Shown piece by piece: positions 35,041 through 49,039 of a stretch of DNA of 64,000 nucleotides. The position numbers and the translations under genes are program-made. Source of the DNA: Linepithema humile (Eukaryota; Arthropoda; Insecta; Hymenoptera; Formicidae); assembly GCF_040581485.1 (NCBI RefSeq), contig NC_090128.1, forward strand, positions 22,936,431 through 23,000,430, read 5' to 3'. Within the stretch, counting starts at the first letter, position 1; each line of letters starts with the position of its first letter. Under the pieces are notes generated by a model. It did not search any database, had not been told where the DNA came from, and saw only the letters and a program-made list of their open reading frames with translations.

Positions 35041-36534
35041 GGTTTGTTAACTCTGAAGCGTTTTTGTCTTTATAGATGAAACTTTACTGTACACAAGCTT
35101 GTGCTTGCGCTCGCTCGCGCACAACAAATGGCTCCGCCGTGAGTCTGCTCATACTGAGCGATACTACACCGCTGACACTGACGTCAAGCTCCTTCTTTTG
35201 GCATTTCATCGGTTTCGCAGTAACGTAGTGCGTGATCGCTCGATACTGACTAACCGGCTGCCACACTCTACCACCACCACGGTCGCAAATCGATTTTCGT
35301 ACTCTACGCAGAAGCAAAGAAGAATGCTAAAATAATACCATAAATTAACTAAGATATTCGCTACTTCTACATAGTAGGAAAGGAGGAAGAGAGTAGGTGA
35401 AAAATACATAATACATTCTTCAATGTTTAACAGAACAATCGTAATTATGACATTTTAACATATATACATATATGCCTATAATTGTATAGCCATATCTGTA
35501 GTTACGTTGCTTGTTTTATATATCTACATACAATCCATATACATGTATTGTTACATCTAAAATTGTTCCGCGAGGAATGATATGTATGTGACGTAACTCC
35601 CGAAGGGAGCACGAGGCAATTTTCATTCATAAATAGGTACATCAGTATTTTTTTTCAATCGCGTATTTCTTTAAATAGCGAAAAGAGATACTATCTCGAA
35701 GTCAAACTCGTCAAAGAATGTATAATTAAAAACGAAATACAGTAGATGCAATAGACACCCTGCATATACGCATAAATAGTTTGCACATATTATATACACC
35801 AAATTATAGAAAGCCTTTGTTATATCTTTTTTGCGATATCATTCAGTAGTGACGCGTACGCATCGCGTACTACGCTTATCTGTTAAATAACAGTTATTAG
35901 CAATTGTGCAACCAGCGATTTTTGTCTACCGTTTGCCATCGTGCTACTTGTTACAATTTATCTGTATTGAACATTGTATGTCTTGCAATTAATAATTTAA
36001 TTTTGGACCTAACAAAAGGACACTTAGGCTACTTGTTAGCGTTGTTTATGTAAGATATGTATCGGCAGCTGTAGCAACTCTGAAGAGAGCCACCAATAAT
36101 TTAGTCATCAATTAAGTCTATTAATCCTTTAATTCCATTAACAAGTTATTCTTTCGACAGGTCTCTTTAGTTTTCTTCGAGAAAAATTAATAAGAAACAA
36201 AAAGGGACATGCCGAAAGAATAGTTTATATTTCTACTCTAAACTTTCGAGTGGCAACACCAGGATCAGTTGATTTAATGAAAAAGATAAATACTATTTAT
36301 GCATTTTGTACGTTCATAATTGTCAAATTGATGACTAAATAACGATAAGATCCTGGAATGTGCCTTCAATATTGTGCGAGTACGTAGATCGGCTCGATTC
36401 AATGTGCGATGTGCATTACTTTTATCTTATCCGATAATCGTGCAACATATTTTCAACATTCATCAAACAAATAACGCGAAAATCTTCTTCAAGATACTTT
36501 CATTTCCCTATAATAGGCTAGAAGCGCATTTATT
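35041..36534. other. Intergenic region between IMPA and AcCoAS
   Basis: Holds the IMPA promoter (the GC-richer stretch at 35090-35300 includes many CGs) and the 3' flank of AcCoAS. Open frames at 35084-35335 on both strands overlap this CpG-rich stretch and have no recognisable domain. Confidence 0.5.
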
Positions 36535-39500
36535 TTAAATGCATGGTCTTAGTTCAAAGAGAAGTTGGATGACAGTTTCGTCGGCTAATGTCGACGTATC
36601 TCCGATATTCCTATCGCCTGCCGCGATTTTTCTCAACATACGTCTCATAATCTTGCCAGATCTTGTTTTCGGCAAAGCCGGAGCGTGTTGAATGACATCC
36701 GGTTGAGCAAATGGACCAATTCTTTCGCGTACTGTTCAAATCATACATACATTTTTAATTAACATACAAATCAAGCCGTGCGATATTTTACCAAAACTTA
36801 CCTTTCTTTTTAAGCTCGCTTTGCAATTTTTCGTCAAACGTCTTTCCCTCAGTCGGTGTAATGAAACAATACAGGCATTGACCCTTAACAGGATGCGACT
36901 TGCTGACTACCGCGGCCTCAGTTACCGAAGAATGCTCTGCTAATACACTTTCCACCTCAGCTGTTGACATTAGATGACCGGATACATTCAACATATCATC
37001 GATACGGCCAGTTACCCATAAATACCCGTCTGCATCGCGTCTCGCCCCTAAAATCACAAATCAAAATAGAAATTAGGCGGATTCCAGTTTTATGCGGCTT
37101 TGTTCTTGATTTACAACTGATTAATTAATAACATTAAATAAATTTTAAAATAATTTTTACATAATATTAAATAAGCTATAAATACTTGAAAAAGATATTA
37201 GCAGACATCCTCATTAAATCCTGACATCGGTTTAAAATTGAAAAATTTAACATTTATTTTGTTCTGCTTTTGTATTTCTTTCTTTTTATTTACAATAAAT
37301 CGCTCATTGTTATATAAATTACCTCAGACTTTTATAATACTTTCAAAATCGAGTTTTAATTCTAAACTTTTTTCGCATAATTAAAACAAAATCAAAAACT
37401 ATTATTTCACATTTCTGAATCCATCTGAACTCAACTGCAAATATGCCTCTATGTTTCGTTGTTACGCAGTCAACTTGTGAACCTAACTTGTATATACGTC
37501 AACACTAATCTATCACTTTCATAGCTAAATTAAATTAAATAATTTCGCTGAAAATTGTCAGATTATGTAATCACTGTCAATTATGTAATCACTGTCAAAG
37601 GGCTGATATACGCAGAGACTCCTGTAAACGCAGGACTCGTATATCTACGAAACAAACATCCAATTCAACTCGATAAACGTCAGACGAATTTGAAAGTAAC
37701 GAGAGAAATGACATTTCAGAAGATTAAAGCTCGTCAGGTATTTGACTGCAGAGGCGAACCGACCTTGGAAGTCGATGTGTCCACTAGCATCGGAACATTC
37801 AGAACATCGGTACCTTCTACTGTGGACATCAATCCAAATCAAGCACATGAGATCAGGGATGGGAAAGCAGATTATCAAGGTCGTTCAGTGTTCAATGCCG
37901 TCGATATTGTAAATAAAGAGATTGGTCCTGCGCTAATAAGATCGAAACTGAACGTTACTCAGCAAAGAAAGATAGACGAGTTGCTAAACAGTCTAGACGG
38001 TACGAAGAATAAATCAAAACTCGGCGCGAATACCATCCTTGGTGTTTCTGTAAGCTGTTGCAAAGCCGGAGCCACCCAAAAGGGGATCCCAATCTACAGG
38101 TTTCCGTTAATCTGCCGTTTAATTAAATTAATTTAATCAGTCATTTTTTCCATCGCTGCTTAATTTGAAATCTTGGTTGTTTGGATTTTAGATACATTGC
38201 CAAATTGGCCGAAAACGACCGAATAATACTACCCGTACCGTATATTAGTATGATCAACGGAGGGCAATTCGCCGGCAATAATTTACCATGTCAGGAGTTC
38301 GCGATACTACCAACAGGTATGCAAAATACGATCGAATTATCGAACTGTCCGAATACCGGTTACTTCTCGTGTATTTAATATCGTGAATTTAAGGTGCCCA
38401 GAGCTTTGCCGAAGCTATGAAGATGGCCACCAAAGTGTATCAAATATTAAAGAATAAAATCGTCGACACTCAAGAAATAAAAAGTCCGCTTCTCGTTAGC
38501 GATGAAGGAGCTTTTGCTCCCAATTTGGAAAACGACAGAGACGCCTTGACCCTCTTAAACGAGTCCATTATAGACGCGGGTCACAAATTTGAAATTAAGA
38601 TAGCACTGGATATGGCCGCGAGCGCTTTCTATAAAGAAGGTTCCTTTATATTGCTCGAAATATCTTTCGTTTCGTCATCGACAACAGAGATCTAAACCCA
38701 TAATTTGTATTCACAGGAAGATATGATCTAGCATTTAAGAAAGAGGATTCTGATCCTGCCAATTATTTAGAAGCTGAAGCTTTGCGAAACCGATATCTAG
38801 AGTATCTCTCGGAATTTCCAATAATCTCGATCGAAGATCCTTTTCATCAAGGTGATTGGGAAAGTTGGTTAACGTTAGCTAACCAAAACATTCAAATAGT
38901 CAGCGATGCTCTCACAGCGATGAATATCGAGAGAATCGGCACAGCCATCGAAAGAAATGTGGCAAATTGCCTCACATTGAGAATCTCGCAAATCGGCACT
39001 GTAACAGAGGTCATTGATTGTGCAAAAATGGCGAAAATCAGCAATTGGAATTACATGGTTAGCGCGAGCCGCGCTGAAACGGAAGACACTTTCATCGCCG
39101 ACCTAGCAGTAGGACTCTCTGCTTGCCAACTTAAAGCCGGAGCACCTTGCAGGTAACGTGAATACGAACGAATATATGGAGAACGATGCTCAGAGATTCA
39201 GTTTTAAATCGATTCTTGTTGCTAATTTACTTTTTTAATCTTGTGTATTCTCATTTAGCGCGCTACGCGCTTTGCAATTCGTAAAACTCGTATCTACTCA
39301 GCGCTTTGCTAATTACAGGGGTGAAAGGATATCCAAGTATAATCGGATATTACAGATTGAAGAGGAACTCGGCAGAGACGCAATATACGTTGCACGCTAA
39401 GTCCAGCTAAGTACGCTAAGTACGCTAAGATATCCTCTAGTGAAATAATATTATTAACTAAAAAGTGATCAAATAAACACTTGAAGAAGTGAACAATGCA

Positions 39501-42500
39501 CTTACCATCTCCCGTGCAATAAAATCCATTAAATCGATCAAAATACGTGTTTTGGAAACGTTGATGATTTCCGTAGAGAGTCCGCATCATGCCTGGCCAC
39601 GGTCGTCGGAAAACAAGGTATCCCTCTCCTTCACCCTCAATTATGTGACCATCTTCGTCAAGAAGCTCCGGTAAAACCCCGAAGAACGGAAATGTCTACA
39701 TTCCGTACATTAGAAATGAATATTAATTGTGAATAAATTATTAACGAAAAATTAAGGAAAAAATTGCTTACCGCAGAGCCTGGCTTCATAGGAGTGGCAC
39801 CCGGTAGCGGTGTGATAACATGACCACCGGTTTCCGTTTGCCAAAAGGTATCCGATATGCTACATTTACCATGGCCGACGAGATTATAAAACCAGAGCCA
39901 AGCCTCGGTGTTGATCGGTTCGCCCACTGAACCAAGGACCTGTAACGTATGTACATGTTAAACCGATTCCGATTAAAGAATAAAGCGCAATGAGATTCAC
40001 CTTGAGTGTAGATAAATCATGCTTCGTCACAAGATCATCGCCAAATTTCATAAGTGATCTGATAGCTGTTGGTGCCGTATAAAATTGCGTGACCTTGTAC
40101 TTATCGACAATTATCCAGTATCGATCGTTCTCCGGATAGAAAGGTGTACCTTCGAACTGTCAACAAGAATATATATTACTAAGAATAACAAAGGTAAAAT
40201 CGATGAACGATCTGTGTGAAAAAACGTAGAGAATGTATACGTACTATAACAGACGTTGCGCCATTTGCTAATGGACCGTAAACCACGTAAGTGTGTCCTG
40301 TGATCCAGCCGATATCGGCGGTGCACCAATAAATATCACCCGGATGATAGTCAAAGACATATTTGAAAGTTGTTGCTGCATAAATCAAATATCCCGCTGT
40401 GGTGTGAAGAACGCCTTTCGGCTTCCCCGTAGAGCCGCTACATATAAAAAAAAAGTTATTTCAGCGAGAGCTGCTCGATTCTAATATCTATAATTTATTC
40501 TATCAATCACGGTGATTCATAAATACATTCGTACCTCGTATACAAAATAAAAAGCGGGTCCTCGGCAGCCATCCAAACCGGGTAACAGCTCGCTTCCGCG
40601 TCCTCCATCTCATCGTGCCACCAAGCATCTCGATCGTCGTCCCAAGAAATATCAGTTTCCGTAGCGTTACCGTTGCTTGTACCGTTTACTCCGTTCACTT
40701 TACCTTTAGGATTGCTAAGCCTTCTCAAATGCGCAACGACGATACAGCTCTCGAGTTGATGGCCGTGCTTCTTCACCTTATCCAAGGCTTCGTCGCAGAT
40801 GTTTTTCAGGAGAAGCAATTTCTCGCCTCTCCACACGCCATCCGTAGTGATTAGAACTTTGGCTTTAGAGTCAAGTATTCGTTCCGCCAAAGAATCTGAC
40901 GAATATCCTGCGAACTGCGATCATACATTGTCTCTTTCTTCTTGCTAACTTTATCAATGTTTACTTATCAAACATTGGCGTTTACTCACCACCACGCTAT
41001 GAACCGCCCCTATCCTCGTACAAGCCAGCATAGCGATCGGTAACTCCAAGATCATCGGCATGTAAAGCACCACTCTGTCCCCCTTCGAGATACCCTTCGA
41101 CTTGAGAACATTCGCAAACCTACATGTTTCCTCGAGCAGCTTTCTATATGTTAATCGCGAATAATCTTCCGGATCGTTTCCTTCCCTAACAATAAATAAA
41201 AAATAGATTAGGCGATATTTGTTGTGTCCTCTGAAAATTATGATCTCAATACATTTTTCTTATAAATATTACATAACACTAGCGCGATTCTTACATGTCC
41301 ATTCTAAATTATTTAATTTATTTTTGTGTTCTGACCACACATGATTTGAGCACATATGTAATTTTTCCACATCCTGTTCAGCAATCTCTCACATACACAA
41401 CACACATACACACACACACACATCTATCAGGTACCGTTTCCGGGTTTTTATATCAATTCATATAATCTCTATTCCTACTCTTCCTCGAAAATTTTTTATC
41501 CTTGTTTTATGATTGCCTTTCTTACTTACCTTTTTTTATAAGTTCCAAGGAATAAAAAAAAAAAAGAAAAATATTAACGATCTCTAATTACTACTATAAA
41601 AAGTTACTGCTCTTCAAAGATAAACAATAATAATCAGCTCCGATAATACGCTTTTAGTTCTTATTGCTTGCTCTATTATTGATTGACACTTTAATTACGC
41701 GCATCATTTACGCTCGTACATAATAAATCACTTAACACGCAAGAGAAAAATAGAATGGATATACATTTAATTATTCTGTTTAAACGTCAACAGTTGTGGT
41801 GGTTTTAAAAAAATAGTTCAACGGATAAGAAAAGTCAAGCTTGAAAGTAATATATATTTATATCATACGATCACGCGTATCTAAAAAATTTTTCATGAAT
41901 GCATTCGTAATATGCTGATGTATTAAGAATTATCATGAAATGAATTACTTTTCTTAAAGTCAAAAGACCACATCTAGTCGCGATAGAACGTGGATAATTA
42001 GGAGAAGAGATAAGTAAAGTGATTAATAAAACTTATTGGACATTGTTACTTAACTGTCATTGAGCTATTACTTAACGAAGCATGATAATTTACGATATGT
42101 AATAAAATTACATGTGATCTTCTCATGTAAAATAACTGCCGTTATAAAAGACATAACGATTAGCGATACTTATGAACATGAATCAAGTATATTGAAGAAT
42201 CAATTAATATTTAATTTATTAAATTAGTATACACGTATTGTTTAGCGATGGAATTCGATTGCATTTATTTCCATTTTTTGTAGTCCGCATACGCGATCGT
42301 GACACAAACTAATCTTAAAGATATTATCCTTCAATGTCGTTACGACGTGAAACGTTTCATGTTTGAAATGACCTTCATGCTTGTTTCCTCTCTAAACTCG
42401 CTCAGAACTAAGCGATAATTCATGTGCACATCATTAATATATTATTTTGTATTGAAAGTAGTCACAATTTAAATTCTACATTTCAATTTAAATAAATTTT

Positions 42501-44400
42501 TATGTTATTTTACTTTTTTCCTACACCTTACTTCTTATCAATACTTTTTTGTTATTAATCGACAAATATAAACATCATTTTTTAATTTTATTGTATTTAT
42601 ATTATAACAGGCTCGACTTTGTGAAAAAGTATATCTCAAGTAGCTTATCTATATTCGACCGCAAAGCAAGATTCCTCTATCGAAAATTTCAAATCGCGTG
42701 ACTAAAGCATGCTTCTTTCTCCGTCGCGCGCGTGCAAAGCTGACGCAACAAATGACGCGATCGCGCGCGATATATTGTGAACCAATGAAGGTACAGGTAT
42801 AGACTAAAACGAATTTTTGTCAAATAGATGAACATTATCCGACTCGATCATGCAATCGATTACATAATTTTAATATTATATTCAATGCAAATTGTGTCAT
42901 TTACAGTGAAAAGACTACCGTAACATTTCGATTATTTCGAAAGCATGGATTCTCCGAAATACGCAACATACAGTACCGGGTTAACGCTCTTACATTATCG
43001 ATGGTAATCAATGGTGATCGGTAATCCAGTGTAGGTCGGCAGATGTTCAATATGTATGAAGCGTGATAACGCGAAATATGCGCTTCTTCATTTACGTCTT
43101 TCACAGATATGTCGAATTTATTAATTTATTTTGTGAAAAAATTTCATTAAAAACTATTAATAAAAATTAATATCATATTTGTTTAATGTCGCAACAAATA
43201 ATAAATATTATGCAATTTTACGCGAATTAGAGTAGAGTTCGAATGACTTGCGTCTACGATTCGTGGGTATACTTTGTATGAAAATAAATTACCAAACATT
43301 TGGCAATCGGTCTCAGACCATTGTCGAAATTGAGGTAGGTGTCGATCGTATACAAACCTCGCTCATTAATAACACCTATGTCAATAATAGCCTATAATTA
43401 AATTATGTTACTTGTCTTACCAGTAAAACGCAATTTTATCACCATTTCCGCTTTTCACATTCTTATCGAGTAAATTGAAGCTTATGTTTGTCGATGCTCC
43501 TTCCATCCATTTTATAAAAATGTCTCCTTTACTTAGTTCAAAATTGTATGAGAAAAATTTGTCGTCTATCGCTGGTGTTTCCCAGTAAAATTGCTTAGCG
43601 ATTTCACCCCAGAATTGCACAGGTTCCTTTATAGATCTAAATACAGAAAAACATTCCAAGTTATATCATTATGATATGTCTTTTTATGCATGAAAACACT
43701 CAATAATTTATTATTTTATTGATGTATAATTATTAATAAGGATAAAACATCATTAAAATATAATATAAGTGAATTCGTATTTGATGAATTGACACACTTT
43801 TTTTCTTTACATAATAATTTCCTTTTACGTAATAATTTTCTTTACGTTTTATTTACAAATTTATGCTTTTGGTATCCGCAAATTATGCATATTGTTATTA
43901 TCATTTCCATATTACGTCGATCAGTTCGTAGTTCAACGAAATACATTATGGATAAAGAAAAGATTTTTACCAAACTAAAACTGTAGCAGTTTTTTTAACA
44001 ATTCAAATTTAGAAGACCAATTGTTTGTAAAAACTATAAAAGTAATTGAAATAAAACAAGAGATCTTTGCTCTTCGATATATGATATAGCTTTTGAATGC
44101 AAAAGATTCGATTAATGCAAAGATACGGAAGAGTAACTTAAAAATAAAAACTAAAAAGTTAAAATTAAAATATAAAAAATATTAATATTATCAAAAGATA
44201 AAATTTGTCGTATTTTTAGTCGTCCGCGGAGGAGCGCTTCTTCCTAAACTGCAAAATTTGTCCCACCCTTACGGGATCGATATCGCGCTTCTATTCGTGC
44301 TCTTTCTAAAATGTACAGACCAAAATCCGAAATTAATTTCAATACCCGAAACATTATTGACTTCATCTAATACGCAATTCATCTCTCTCTTTTTATGTAT

Positions 44401-44457
<57 letters not shown>

Positions 44458-44825
44458 AAAGCATGACATTTTCTTCCTTAACAACTTCGATCGTTCATGT
44501 CCTTTAGAATGTTTAATGTGATTCGACCGTTTCTTTTGCTTCTCATATCACTGATTTTAATTCAACTACAAATGTAACAAATAAGTAAATTATTTTAATT
44601 TTCACTGTGTGTTTTGTAACATTTGCATCAATGACACGCGGTTTGACATTTCGATTTTCGATTCAACATTTCGATACTGAAAAGAACGATACGCAATGGT
44701 ACACGTACCTCATTTAAATCTCATATTCTTGCTTACCTTTCATGCATTTGCTTATATTGTTCCATGCTGTTGCAGTGCGCTTCGCTCACGAGCTCCGAAT
44801 TGGGGTAGTATATTTTATCCGCCAT
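36535..44825 (-). CDS. AcCoAS: Acetyl-coenzyme A synthetase (AcCoAS/ACSS2)
   Basis: Ten exons on the minus strand: 44825-44737, 43636-43421, 41185-40990, 40914-40535, 40437-40245, 40156-40001, 39939-39772, 39695-39506, 37047-36802 and 36731-36535; 2031 nt, 676 aa (Drosophila about 670). Motifs: YWEGNDPED, GDRVVLYMPMI, phosphate loop YTSGSTGKPKGVLHTT, WCTADIGWITGH, SDTFWQTETGGH, a hinge near VTGRIDDMLNVSGH and the acetylatable lysine motif PKTRSGKIMRRMLRKIA. It converts acetate, ATP and CoA to acetyl-CoA, for lipid synthesis and histone acetylation in cytosol and nucleus. The 2.2-kb intron between exons 2 and 3 shows nothing else. The 2.5-kb intron between exons 8 and 9 contains an enolase-like gene on the opposite strand. 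Confidence 0.95.
37708..39400 (+). CDS. Enolase-like protein, probable pseudoenzyme, nested in an AcCoAS intron
   Basis: Five exons: 37708-38099, 38192-38316, 38394-38639, 38717-39152 and 39319-39400; 1281 nt, 426 aa (enolases about 433), start at MTFQKIKARQVFDCRGEP. The fold is well preserved (LPVPYISMINGG, SIEDPF, ETEDTFIADL, RIEEEL-like IQIEEELG). Key residues are changed (yeast numbering): the Ser39 loop is replaced (PSTVDINPNQ), His159 is Phe (GGQFAGN), metal ligand Asp320 is Ala (SDALTAMN), catalytic Lys345 is Arg (LTLRISQ) and His373 is Ala (VSASRAETED). Glu168, Glu211, Asp246, Glu295 and Lys396 remain. Glycolytic activity is therefore unlikely. The open, spliced frame implies selection for another role, perhaps structural or tissue-specific (inference). 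Confidence 0.88.
44401..44457. repeat. AT microsatellite in an AcCoAS intron
   Basis: Pure and near-pure AT dinucleotides within the intron between AcCoAS exons 1 and 2, giving spurious IYIYIY frames. Confidence 0.85.
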
Positions 44826-45829
44826 GTTTCAACCCTCTTTGTTCGTTAAAATTTTCGGCCTGGCACAAGTGATGTCCGTAAAGATAAAAAGCGTAGTGTT
44901 CTGTAATTCGTCGGTTACAGAACGTCAAAACCGTGGCGTAACGCGCGGGATGGCGTAAGATACTGGGGTGCTGCAAGTAAGCTCGTGCACACCACCACTT
45001 CGCCGGCCTAGCCGATCAACCGCAACTGATTCTACTGTGCGAACGCGAATGCGCGCGACACGATTACCGGAGTAGTGAGGGAGTGGTGTAAGCAGCGCCA
45101 GGTTACATCTGACAACATGATGTTCACACTACTCTTTAACCGCTTTAACAGTAATTAACAGTTTTCATCAAACAGTAATCGTCAACAGTTTTTTTTTCAT
45201 CAAAATAAACAAATTCCTATATTATGAATGCATACTCTAATAATCTGTAATTAAAAAATTGAAAATCTATTCTTATACCTAATAACAACTCATTGTTGCT
45301 ATAACAAATAATTGTTGCTAATTTCAAACAGTGAAATCTTTAATTTCTGTCGACTAATGACAATATTTTTCAAGTAAATGAACTGAGAAATATGTATAGC
45401 CATTCCGAATAATCATAATGAATAAAGATTTCTTATTTATATGTATGTACAAAAAAAATACAAAGAGCAAGAAAGATTAAAGACTGCGTTGACACATAAA
45501 GTGCTTACCATATAAATAGAATCCATGTAAAATATGTAAAATAGAAAATATGCTTGTACATTTTGTCTTTCAGTTTCATTTAGTCGCTTCCAATCGCTAT
45601 CGTCTGAAAGAAAAATGAGTCATGTAAACGATCTAGTAGTACAGAAATCACTAGATAGTCAACTCGACTGCTTTTATTCTTCTTCTGATTATGGCAATTA
45701 TTGATTGGTGGCTATTAGCACCATATTGTTTATCACATTTGTAAACAATTTTCTGATTGATGCTAGTCATTTACAAGAATGGTACCTCTGTCTTTATTAT
45801 AGTTCGTCGACAAGTGTAACGGTTGGATG
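44826..45829. promoter_or_regulatory. AcCoAS 5' flank
   Basis: About 1 kb between the AcCoAS start codon and a transposon. The first 300 bp are GC-richer and probably hold the promoter; no specific motif was settled. No gene was seen in the rest. Confidence 0.4.
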
Positions 45830-45874
45830 CAGTGATGCGATATTTCCCACAGCGGTCCCGGCTCCGCTGCCTCA

Positions 45875-46207
45875 GGCCGGCGTCACATAGGCCGGTATTC
45901 ATAGTCCGTTCTTATATTCAAGATCGTCTTAAGCACGAACTTATATTCGCTCTCTTCGTCAGACACAATCTATGTGTGACGAAGAGAGCGAATATAAGTC
46001 CGTGCTTAAGACAATTTTGAATATAAGAACGGACTATGAATACCGCCCATAGAACCCGTAATCCGTAATCCGCACCGAAAGTCCGCAAAAGTTACTAGGG
46101 ATTGCGTCCGTAACGTTACGTGTGTTTTATCTCCTTGTGTCCCATGGAGCCGTAAATACACACGTAACGGTATTACTATTTTTTACGGGTTCTATGTGAC
46201 GCCAGCC
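45875..46207. mobile_element. MITE in the left arm, itself carrying a MITE
   Basis: Terminal repeats GGCYGGCGTCACATAGAACC, flanked by TCA (45872-45874, 46208-46210). The right arm of the palindrome keeps the uninterrupted site (CTGCCTCACACAACC in reverse complement). The left terminal repeat is split by the element at 45890-46048. Confidence 0.85.
45890..46048. mobile_element. Foldback MITE, 159 bp
   Basis: Almost fully self-complementary: ends GGCCGGTATTCATAGTCCGT and the inverse, flanked by ATA (45887-45889, 46049-46051). It is inserted in the terminal repeat of the enclosing MITE. Confidence 0.85.
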
Positions 46208-47076
46208 TCACACAACCTTACAGAAGCGCTACGTCACGTATCCGTGTGAGCTCGGCCGTTCAACCAATGGAAGAGAGCGAACGCTCCCTTCCACCGAGCC
46301 GACACAACAGACGATAAATGCATGCTACTTGCATGTTAAAAGCAAGCGTTTCTGATTCAGAAAAGAAATTCTGAGGCGAGTGGCTGGAATATTAGAGATC
46401 ACCTGTTCGAAACCTGCTTCGTGCAACTTTTTTTTCTTTTTTCCACATTTGTTTCTAACATAGTAAATTATTAGATAATATTTTTTTGCCCAAAAAAATA
46501 ATATTTTCTATTTATTATTAATATTCGCATATATTAAACTAACAATTTTAGAAATAATACAGATCTGCTATTGTTAATAGAAAAATGAAGTTATTTTACA
46601 ATGTTGCAACAAAGTGCTAATTTAACATATGCGAATATTTTTAATAAAGATAAAATAATTTTTTTTTAGCCAAAAACATTATCTAATAATTTACTTAAAA
46701 TAAATATCAAAAAAGGAAAAAAAGTTACAAAATCACAGTTTTCAAACACGAGATTTTTAATATTCTTGCCATTCGCCTTACTCGTTTAACCATGCTTGTT
46801 ATTTTACATTTATCAACATAAAAGATTACACGCCTGCAAAGCTTTTAATTATTTATTTTAAACTACTGCATATTAGCAAGAGTTACTGGGGCCCGATTCT
46901 CTAACTCACTCGTAAGAGAAACGTATGCGCAAACTCAGAATTGCGAGCGCTTATATTTGAAAAGTTATTCTCGAAGCCCACATAAGTATACGCATTGAAA
47001 CATATACGCAAATTTTCGTACGCAATGCTGCGAGTGGTCTTACGTAGTCGCATCCTGATTACGAGTACGTTTGCGA

Positions 47077-48856
47077 ATGCCTAATCGGTGTGAAACAAAT
47101 AATTGTAAAAATAAAATGAATATTATTAATAACATTTTGATTGCACAAGAAGCCGAAGATGCACATGTCGTTATGCGGAGAAATCGTATAAGACATGTAG
47201 TAGCTGATGCATTCGATATAAGTGACCAACAATTTATAAAATTATTTCGATTAACAAAACCATTAGTGCGTGATTTAATAAGAGATTTAACACCATATAT
47301 GAAACAGAGGCAGCGAAAATCCATGTTGGATATTAAAAGAAAAGTAAGTACAAAAAAAGAAAATTATAAATATACATAAATAATACAGAACTTATATATA
47401 TATAATAAACTTATATTTATATATTGTATGTAGTAAATTTATAATATTATTAATACATATATGTATTATTGACACTGTTAATTTTGCTTTAGGTATTAAC
47501 AGCATTACATTTTTTTGCACATGGTAGTTATCAAACAAGTGTAGGACATAATGTATATCTTGCTATGAGTCAACCATCGGTATCTAGATGTATTAATGAA
47601 GTTGCAAATGCATTAAATGAGGCAAATATTATGAACCAGTGGATTCAATTTCCCAAAACTTTAAATGAATTAAAACATTTAAGACAACAGTTAGTGAATA
47701 ATTTAATTTCTCAATAATATAATATTTAACCTGCATTATTAAAAATTACTGTGATATATTATGATATATTTCCAGATTTTATGACGGTCATAGATTTCCT
47801 GGAGTCATTGGATGCATAGATTGCACGCACATAGCTATTTTTCCACCACAAGTCCATAATGTTCCAAATCCTGAACATTTATACGTTAATAGAAAAGGCT
47901 ACCACTCGATAAATGTACAATTAGTAAGTATACTTAATAAGTGTATAATTCTATCTATTTTTACATATACATCTTTTCGGCACAATTGTTACTGTGCTCC
48001 TTTAATTTTTTTTAAATATTGAATGATTATCACATCATTGTATAGCTTACCCAGACAGCACACATGTCCAAAATACATCTAAAGGATATCTAGAGGATGT
48101 CCTGTCGTCCCAAAAACGTCTTCGGGATATCTTCTGGACATCTTTTGGATATGTTGTGCTGTCTGGGTATTAATGTTATATATAATTTTTCACTTCAGGT
48201 GTGTGATTGGCGTTTATTGATACTGAACATAAATGCCACATATCCTGGAAGCACTCACGACAGTTACATATGGAACAATTCAAACTTAAAGGTAGGAATG
48301 GAAACAATCCATAGAACATGGCCAAATATGACATTTTTCCTTCTGGGTAAGTATATGTATTAATATATATATATTGTATTAATAATAAAGATTTATTTTT
48401 TGACTAAGATATATTTTATTATACACAATGTATGTTATTAATCGCCGATGTTTTATAGGTGATTCAGGTTATCCTTTACGTCCTTGGTTATTAACTCCAG
48501 TCGCTAACGCAGAAGAAAATAGCGCAGAAGAAAGATACAATAGTAGACAAATGTCTTGTCGAGCTTTAATAGAACGCTGCAATGGCTTACTAAAGATGCG
48601 ATTTCGCTGTTTATTGAAACACAGAGTTTTACACTATACGCCACAAATAGCATGTAAAATTATTAATGCCTGTGCTATTTTGCACAATATATGTATAAAA
48701 AACGATGTTCCATTTCCACAATATGACGATGATTGGCAAGATGATATATTTAATCAGAACAATGGTGACAACGAAGAAATAGAAAACAGAGTAAATCCTG
48801 AATTGGCAGCAGGTAAAAGATTGCGAAATAAATTAATTCGTAATTATTTTACTTAA
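47077..48856 (+). CDS. PIF/Harbinger transposase (HARBI1-like)
   Basis: Five exons: 47077-47343, 47493-47689, 47776-47923, 48199-48346 and 48459-48856; 1158 nt, 385 aa from the first ATG (a second in-frame ATG follows 13 codons later). DDE core: VIGCIDCTHIA, ATYPGSTHDSYIW and the Glu in LIERCNGLLKMRFRCL; ACAILHNIC is typical of the family. The frame is open and spliced consistently, so it may be functional. Its intron 3 carries a small MITE. Confidence 0.88.
48050..48167. mobile_element. 118-bp TA-flanked MITE in a transposase intron
   Basis: Ends CCCAGACAGCACA and TGTGCTGTCTGGG between TA dinucleotides (48048-48049, 48168-48169), Tc1/mariner-like. Its interior repeats GGATATCT/GGACATCT-type words. 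Confidence 0.8.
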
Positions 48857-49039
48857 TATATACATTTAATATATTTGTGCAAAACAGCACAGGCATTAAT
48901 ATAATTTTACATGCTATTATAATACATATATATTATACATTATGCATATAATTTACCATGTATAGCTAAACTAAACTGTGTTAAACTGAAAATAAAGACA
49001 ATTGCAATATAAGTGTACTAAATTTTTTATAATAAACTA

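Noticed and set aside
35084..35335. Overlapping 77-78 aa frames on both strands upstream of IMPA
   Set aside because: Located in a CpG-richer promoter stretch with no domain and no splice-consistent extension.
39153..39318. Continuation of the enolase-like frame through SALRALQFVKLVSTQRF
   Set aside because: Skipping it by splicing 39152 to 39319 gives the conserved enolase C-terminus (CRGERISKYN); the readthrough is intron.
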